The notes under the pieces were generated by a model. That model did no database searches. It was not told where the DNA came from and saw only the letters and a program-made list of their open reading frames with translations. 64,000 nt of DNA, taken from contig JANVFP010000014.1 in the NCBI GenBank assembly GCA_027919835.1, positions 372,001-436,000 on the forward strand. The letters are read 5' to 3'. Each line of letters starts with the position of its first letter. Within the stretch, counting starts at the first letter, position 1. The position numbers and the translations under genes are program-made. Origin of the DNA: Lentinula raphanica. Its lineage: Eukaryota; Basidiomycota; Agaricomycetes; Agaricales; Omphalotaceae. Shown in pieces: positions 57,601 through 64,000 of the stretch.

Positions 57601-59158
57601 ATGGCTACTCAAGTTCTCGTTCTTCATGGGTCTGTTCATCCTCTATTCTCGACCAAAACTTCTCTTCGCATGCTCATGCCATGGTTGCAGTTATCATGAA
57701 AACGCTTTTCGCACATACCGCAAAGTGAGCAGAGATCTCAGAATACGGGGATATTTGTTGAGCTCATCGAACTCGATCACATATAGCTTGCCCCTATAAT
57801 CGCAGAATGCGGAGATCGAGTCCAGTTCTGTAAGTCATACCGTCAACTTTGTTCGACTATCTGATCTTTATGGCTTCCATGGCGCAGATTTCCTCGACGC
57901 GCCAATGTTATTGATCCCAGCCGATCCTAAAGCTAACTGGGGTGACGCTTCGGACGAGCGATGTATCTTGAAACCCGTTCCAACATGCTCGACACCGACA
58001 ATGCGTCCCAAGAAGTCTGAAGCTCATCGTGCATGGTTCAAAATAAACGACGTGGGTCGGGACTCGCTGCCAGGGATTGAACAAACTTGGGTTTATCTCC
58101 GAGAAGTTTTGAAGCAGCATCGGTTTGATGTTGGTACCTCCTTTCATTCACCTGGAGAATCCAACTAACATGAATTCAAATTGATCATTAGGCTATATTC
58201 GGGTTCAGTCAAGGTGGTGCTATGGCCGAGCAGATCTCCGCAATGGTATGACCATAATATATCTATCTGTAATCAAACGAGACTCATGATTGCTTTTAGC
58301 TTGAACGTCCAAATCTGTTCCCTATGTTTTGCGAAAATGGAATACCTCCTCATCCTCCTTTGTGCGTTTGACTTTGATTGTGATGGAATGGATATGATCT
58401 CACGCCGGTTCCTCTCTCAGGAAATTCATCGCTTGTGTTTCAGGCTTTCTAATCCGAGGTCCAAAGCTTTCATGGGAATCAACGGACTCTTCCGACAAGA
58501 CCGTTCTTGCTTCCCCTGAATTCGGCTTCACTATGAACACTCCAGCGTTATTCGTAGTCGGGCTCAACGATATTATCGTACCACCGGAACGATCACATCT
58601 CTTTGTGCAACACTCGAAATACCACAGGGTGGAGGAACATCTTGGGGGTGAGCAATTCTCCCAGGTGAAAAGACTGAACTTTCCCTGAATCTTTATATCG
58701 CAGGTCATTTCATTCCGATGAAAACAAGATGGCGGCAGTTCTTTGTATCCTTCTTCCTTAACCCATTCGCGGAAATTCCATCGCCTACACTATCTGCCCC
58801 CACTTTCGATGACGAAGAAATGGATGTCATTGTTTCGAGCCCAAATCCATCCAACTCATATCAGACTGGTCAGACTCTCCATAACCCGCATCATGAACAG
58901 AACCAGCCCGAAGAGGATCATTATCTCTTCTGTGTTGTCTACGATTCATCATCTGACCATGAACTTCCTTCTTCATCGTTTTCGTCTCCTCCCGATACAC
59001 CTTTTCTGCGAACACCTGAACTACCGGTGCTCGAAATTGACGAGCCAAGCATCGTTAACCAGCCGCACAAGTACGGGTTTGATGCAATCGAGGATTTATA
59101 CCCAGCATCAGCTCGTCCTTCACATGCTGCTGCCGAAGCAATGAAGTCAAAATTATGA
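57601..59158 (+). CDS. FSH1-family serine hydrolase with long C-terminal extension
   Basis: Alpha/beta-hydrolase of the fungal FSH1 (PF03959) family, natural substrates mostly unknown. Start at 57601: MATQVLVLHG, then after introns YHENAFRTYRKLAPIIAECG and DRVQF, DFLDAPMLLIPADPKANW, DSLPGIEQTWVYLREVLKQH, and the nucleophile elbow FGFSQGGAMAEQISAM with its serine (about 58200-58230). The Asp lies in VVGLNDIIVPPERSHLF and the His in LGGHFIPMKTRWRQFF, completing the triad. FSH1 proteins usually end shortly after the His; here about 140 acidic Ser/Pro-rich residues follow in frame (IPSPTLSAPTFDDEEMDVIV and so on) to 59158. Exon borders are supported by GT..AG pairs. Confidence 0.85.
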
Positions 59159-59669
59159 CGAGCAAGCATTTCCATTCTATGACTGGTCTCCCATTCCTCA
59201 AAATTCATCATCAACTTGCCGATGGAGTCATGAAAACGCATCTATTTATACATCATAATCAGTACTCCTCTATCTGGTTTGTGTTGCCATTACCACTGAA
59301 CACAGTAACTTATTGTACAGTCTGTATTTTACGAGTCTTTCATCCATCAGGAATTTGAATCTATCAAGTGGAATTAGTGTATTTTCACAGCAAAGTATAT
59401 CATATATGTAGAACCGTCATAATATAAATAAGAACGCAGTAAGGAGATTACTTGGACTAACGAACTGGACACTGCGGGATGTCACAGCAAGTAAAATACT
59501 ACTGAGGTAGTCATCAATGACATTTCCCGATCCTTGAACAACATAAGTTAGAGAAGCAATGTTCGTGTGTTTGGGAAATCAAGAAATGAAGGTGGTAGGC
59601 GATAGAAGTGTAGCATGGGTGCGAAGAACAAATAAAACACATAGGATGAATACCAAGATAAAGACTACA
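59159..59669. other. Intergenic region between convergent genes
   Basis: 3' flanks of the hydrolase and kinase genes; no gene, repeat or RNA recognised. Confidence 0.4.
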
Positions 59670-62600
59670 TTACTCCTCTTCCTCGTCCTCTTCCATGATC
59701 TGTTTAAACGCTGGACCCGACGACCGTCCAGCGGGAAGCTGCCGTCTACCACCTCTTGATTCGGGTACTTCGTATGCATCAGTTGTCACCGGAGAAGTAC
59801 GCTCGCCGGATGAAGCTTTATGTCCCTTATTTCCTCTCTTTCCAGAATTGGTGCTAGGCCTTCGTGGTGCAGGACCTAAAAGGACAGTGGTTTCGCCATT
59901 CAAAATGGTGCCAGAACCATTAGTGCCAGAACTGCCAGCGCCTGCACCTATCAACGTCATTTGACCTAGACCAGCAGCATATGGTATGTCATCATCTTCA
60001 TCCACCCAATCGCTTTCATCCCCCAAACTCAACGACAACCGTCCAGGACCAGAGAACACATCTCGCAAGCTCGTACCCTCCGATGGAGAAATGGTCAGTA
60101 CTTCCACAGCTTGTGCACCTCGCGTTCGCCAGCCTGGCGGTTCCAACCCCCATGCCTTTTTCCAACTCGAACGACCCACAGTGCCGTTGAATCCATGACC
60201 ATGTAGTGGACTGGAAAAAGGACCTTGTCGTTTTTGAGCCACGAACGTCGACGTTGTTGATCGGCGGGGTGTCGAGTCCTCAAATGACCGACGGCTCTTG
60301 TACGGTGACGAGGTTCGAACCAGCCCCCCACCTCCTTCATAATCAGAGTTGTATTCAATAATCGAAGTCGGGCGGGAAGATTGTGGGGAATGAATAGATG
60401 ATGTTGCCGAATTAGACCGCATATGTGTTGGCCTGCTAGAATGAGAGGGTGTTTTCGGCTGGCGAACAACACGAGTCGTCGTTGAGGATCCAGATCCCCC
60501 GCGACGATGATATCGTGATTGCATGGGAGACGTGGCACGATAATGAACTGAGCCTGTAGAGCTTACGGAAGGGCTTTTCCTGTGGCGTTGTTGCGTAGAG
60601 AAGCTGCGGATGGAGGAAGGACGGGAGGAATTGGGAACAAGGTCTGCTCGATCTGAGTTTGGGGTGTGACTACCGAATGATCTTCGACCAACGACTTGAG
60701 GTGAATCTAGAAGGACCATTTGTACTGAAGTGACACTGGTACGAGAGTTGACACTACTCGACCTGCGAGAGGATATTGATGGTCGTTGATTTCGTCGACC
60801 ACCTCGTCGACCAGTTACTTGGTTAGCTGAGTTCCCAGAACTCGTACGGCGCTTGACATTAGCAGTACTGTAACCTTGACCAGATCCTCCACCAGTTCTC
60901 AGCAACGTACTACCCCCACGGTTCTCCTTTCGCTTGCCCCTTCGATCTTCTTGAAACCACAACCGAAAGGCGGTCAGTAAGTTTGCTCGATTCCTATGAG
61001 ACGAAGTTGATGACTTCGACACAGAATTATTGTTTGCGCCAGTGGTCTCTGGTGAAGAGAACGGATCTACGTCTCCATGAGTATTACTTGGTATAGGTGA
61101 GATGTGGCGAGGATTAGAAATAGATTGGGAAGGTGGTGAGTCTCTTGAGTCGGCAAGAACCCATGGAGAGTCGATATGAGGCTGACTATGATGCATTTCA
61201 CTCGGAGGTGGAGTCGAAGGGTCTTTGGGTAGTTTCGGTGGTGGAGACTTCCAAGATGAGGTACTGCCATGCGAGGACCTCGGTCGTTCTTCAATCAGTC
61301 CAGCAGTCATCTTTCTTTCAATCTTCCTCTCGAACTCTCGTTCCTTATCCTTGTCTTTTTCTCGTTCATCCCGCACTGCCTCTGTCGATTTCTTACGAAC
61401 AAGTCCGGCTGCTTCAAGTGCTGTGGTTGCACGTTGCATTATACTGACACTGCCTGCACGATTCTTCCTACCCTTGGAGCCGTTATTACTACCGGGTGTG
61501 GCGGGGTGTGATTTGACGGCATCGATAACAACTGACGAGGATGGCGTTAACATCGGAGAGCGTGAGGGTGATGGTGAACTAGGTGCCGGTGGTGTAGAAG
61601 GTCGAGGGGGAAATGTTGGTGTAGCAGGAACTAGAGCTAACTGGGGGGTATTTCTGTAGAGATCAAGTTGGAGAACAGTCTCCGTTTGTATGCCCATATT
61701 GTGTGTCTTTTTCTGAGAAGGGCGGTATTTGCCTAGGTGTTCGTCAACAGATGGAGATAGAGTACCGTCCGCACCAACACCACTGAAAAGACTGTCGGTG
61801 CCCTCCTCCAGCAGCTTCTTTTCAGCTTTACGCTTCAACATCCACCACACAGCTCCTGCTGAATCGCAAGCATCATTTAACACTGAGTAAACGATTTGTC
61901 CAAGATCAAATCCGAGTAAGCTCATTACGTTGAGCAGCTCTCGCTCGAGAGGTGTAGAAAAGATGATCGGGGCTGGTGTAACCAATAACGAGGCGAAGTT
62001 GAAATCATCATCCTTCTGCGGGGATGGGAGGGTGGAGTTGTTCTCTGTTCCGTTGGATTTAAATTCATTGTCGGGGTCTGAAAGCGTCGATGACACAGAG
62101 CGTCGCTTTGTGCGAGCTGGAGTGCGAACATTGTGGACTGGAGGAGCAGCGGAACGTCCAGACGAGTTTGTACGCTGCCGTTGTAGAATTATTGGTATTT
62201 CGAGACCCGCATTCTCGTCTTGACTTTCTTCGGTGACAGTTTCAGGATGGAAAAGTGTCGGTTTGGGTTCATTATCGATGTTTTTTCGAATGGTTGTTTC
62301 GCTTGGGTTGGGATGGAAGGTGGAAGTGAGTTTATTGCCCTCTAATAACTCATGGTCAGAGTGATCGGGAGTAGTGGGCGCGGAAGTGCCAGATTCGGGA
62401 TGTGAGCTTGCACCTGAGTCGGTAGTGGAAGCTTCTGAAGACAGAGCGAAATCCGTGAAATCATGAGTAAGCGGAGATTTGGCACGCGACCGCGATCCTT
62501 CGGTGGATATGTTATCTGGATAGTCAGGTTTGTTTGAAGTAAACCACGGATGTTCGAGTATTTGAGGTATAGTCAAGCGCTGCGAGGGTTCCTTCTGTAG

Positions 62601-63552
62601 AATGTTTTGAATGAGATCTCTAGCATCTGCAACCAACGTTCAGAACTGTAAAGATTCACGATATGGGCACGTACCCTCTGATAACCATTCTGGATCTTCA
62701 AATTCGCCTAGTATGACTTTATCGCGCATGATCTGTTCGTCGTCGTCATCGAATGGCAGCATTCCGGTGAGCAGAACGTAGAGTATGACCCCTAGAGACC
62801 AGATGTCCACCTCTACAAAAGTTCAGTGATATTCCCCAAAGATGTGCATTTGTACTGACCGGCACCAAGGTACTTCTTTCCCTGTAACATCTCCGGGGAA
62901 GCGTATCCAGTCGTCCCGCAATAAGTGTCCATCAACACTCCGCGTTCAAACTCGCGAGTGAAACCAAAGTCTCCAAGCTTGACTCGACACCGTTCGTCAA
63001 GGAGGACGTTTTCCAGTTTCAGATCACGGTGCACTATACCCTTCTCGTGTAGATATGCAACGGCTAGACAGAGTTGGCCAAACAAGAATCGGGTTTCGTC
63101 TTCAGTGAGCCTTCCTTTTTCTGTCAGATAGTCGAAGAGCTCTCCTCCAGAACAAAGCTCGGTGACAATCCAGATGGAAGACTCGGTGGCGATGACTTCG
63201 TACATTTGTGTGATATGGGGATGGTGCAACTGGCGATGATGATGTATTTCGCGAGTGAGCGAAGCGGACATAGATTTCGGGATTTGTTTGATTGCAACAC
63301 GGGTTGAAGTCAGACGATGGGTGCCTATCCGCACTTTTCCATATGCACCTGTCCCGCGAGTTCAATGACTATTGAATGTTTGAAGGATCTGCGCTCACCC
63401 TCGCCAATGACCCTGCCTAAGGTATAGTTCCCTATCACTCTCATCTTCTGCGACGACAACTCCTTTCCGAGTTCATTATAGGCATTAGCAAGATGCGCTT
63501 TCTGGTTTTGGGAGAGGGATCCTGTATGTTTATGACCGTGAATTTTAGACAT
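59670..63552 (-). CDS. CAMK/CAMKL-type serine/threonine protein kinase with long disordered tail
   Basis: The start at 63552 (MSKIHGHKHTGSLSQNQKAH). The kinase domain follows: YTLGRVIGEGAYGKVRIG (intron inside the glycine loop), VAIKQI with the ATP lysine, HRDLKLENVLL, GDFGF, GTTGYASPE, then after an intron EVDIWSLGVILYVLLTGMLP and, after another, ARDLIQNILQKEPSQRLTIP with ILEHPWF. All catalytic residues are present. About 900 Ser/Pro-rich residues follow, with a structured island MSLLGFDLGQIVYSVLNDAC plus SAGAVWWMLKRKAEKKLLEE (about 61805-61925) that resembles a UBA-like or kinase-associated helical domain. The gene ends in EEDEEEE. Domain order resembles fungal Kin4/Gin4/Snf1-like kinases; the precise orthologue is unknown. 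Confidence 0.9.
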
Positions 63553-64000
63553 AATAGCATACAAGTGTATGATGATACACTGCAGCAAATTGGAGAGAGG
63601 AGTTCAAGGAGGAGAGAAATGAGAGACTAGGGTGAATGGTTAAAAGTACTAGAGCGACAGAGGGAAACAAATCAAACAAGAAAACTGAACGTCGTGATAG
63701 GTGAATGAGCAGAACATGAACTTCCTGATTTGCTTTCCAAAGATTTCCACAGTGGCGTGGGAATTCGGTTTGAGCCCTCCTCGCACTTTCCTCGGATTCG
63801 CAACACTTTCTTACTGGCCTTTTTCAAGCGCGTTCATTGAGTGACACAATCCAGATGATAGAACTGGTGAGGCGTGAGGGCTTCCGCAAAGAATGCACTA
63901 CTATGTAGATGTTAATTTTTAACCTCTGACATTGATTAATCGCTGTATATAGGTCTACCTCAATATGTTGAGTATGAGATACATAATTAATCAAAGACTT
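63553..64000. other. Upstream region of the kinase gene
   Basis: Probable promoter and leader of the kinase; no reading frame or box clearly recognised before the window ends. Confidence 0.35.

Noticed and set aside
1..64000. CRISPR arrays, operons, bacterial insertion sequences or viral genes
   Set aside because: Genes are intron-rich and eukaryotic throughout; no regularly spaced identical repeats or viral hallmark proteins were seen.

Overview
The window looks like nuclear DNA of a filamentous basidiomycete, most likely an agaricomycete mushroom-forming fungus. Genes are densely packed on both strands and broken by many introns of about 45-60 bp. Several families are typical of that group: a GT90/CAP10 glycosyltransferase, a DUF6534-type seven-helix membrane protein, a HEN1-type small-RNA methyltransferase, and secreted GH1 and GH12 glycosidases. 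Nothing bacterial or viral is evident. Boundaries below come from reading frames, splice signals and family resemblance, not from searches.

Layout. 1-9 kb: a GT90 glycosyltransferase running off the left edge, a large many-exon EF-hand/coiled-coil protein, and glucosamine-6-phosphate N-acetyltransferase (GNA1). 9-19 kb: a secreted GH1 beta-glucosidase, a decayed tandem copy of the HEN1 3' region, the HEN1 gene with a long acidic downstream frame, and a secreted His/Glu/Gly-rich repeat protein. 20-31 kb, an accessory-looking stretch: a BAHD-like acyltransferase, a hAT-type miniature transposon with perfect 8-bp target duplications, a DUF6534 membrane protein, a small probably mitochondrial protein, a second non-autonomous element, and a secreted-protein locus that contains a 281-bp fold-back element. 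31-45 kb: an oxidoreductase-like-domain protein, ribosomal proteins eL37 and eL24, a cytochrome P450, a synaptobrevin-type R-SNARE and a membrane-anchored WD40 protein. 45-64 kb: tRNA-Arg(ACG), a Ser/Thr-rich protein, a pyruvate-decarboxylase-type enzyme, eL31, a TPR protein, a secreted GH12 endoglucanase, an FSH1-type serine hydrolase and a CAMK-like kinase.

Most genes are independent housekeeping or wood/plant-polymer degradation functions and I see no convincing biosynthetic cluster. The most interesting points are: (i) all three ribosomal-protein genes have an intron directly after the start ATG; (ii) HEN1 is followed by a 480-codon acidic reading frame, joined to it either by an intron or by a frame change, and part of it has been duplicated and has decayed next door; (iii) there are three distinct non-autonomous mobile elements, one lying inside a gene; (iv) two secreted proteins are built from tandem repeats.
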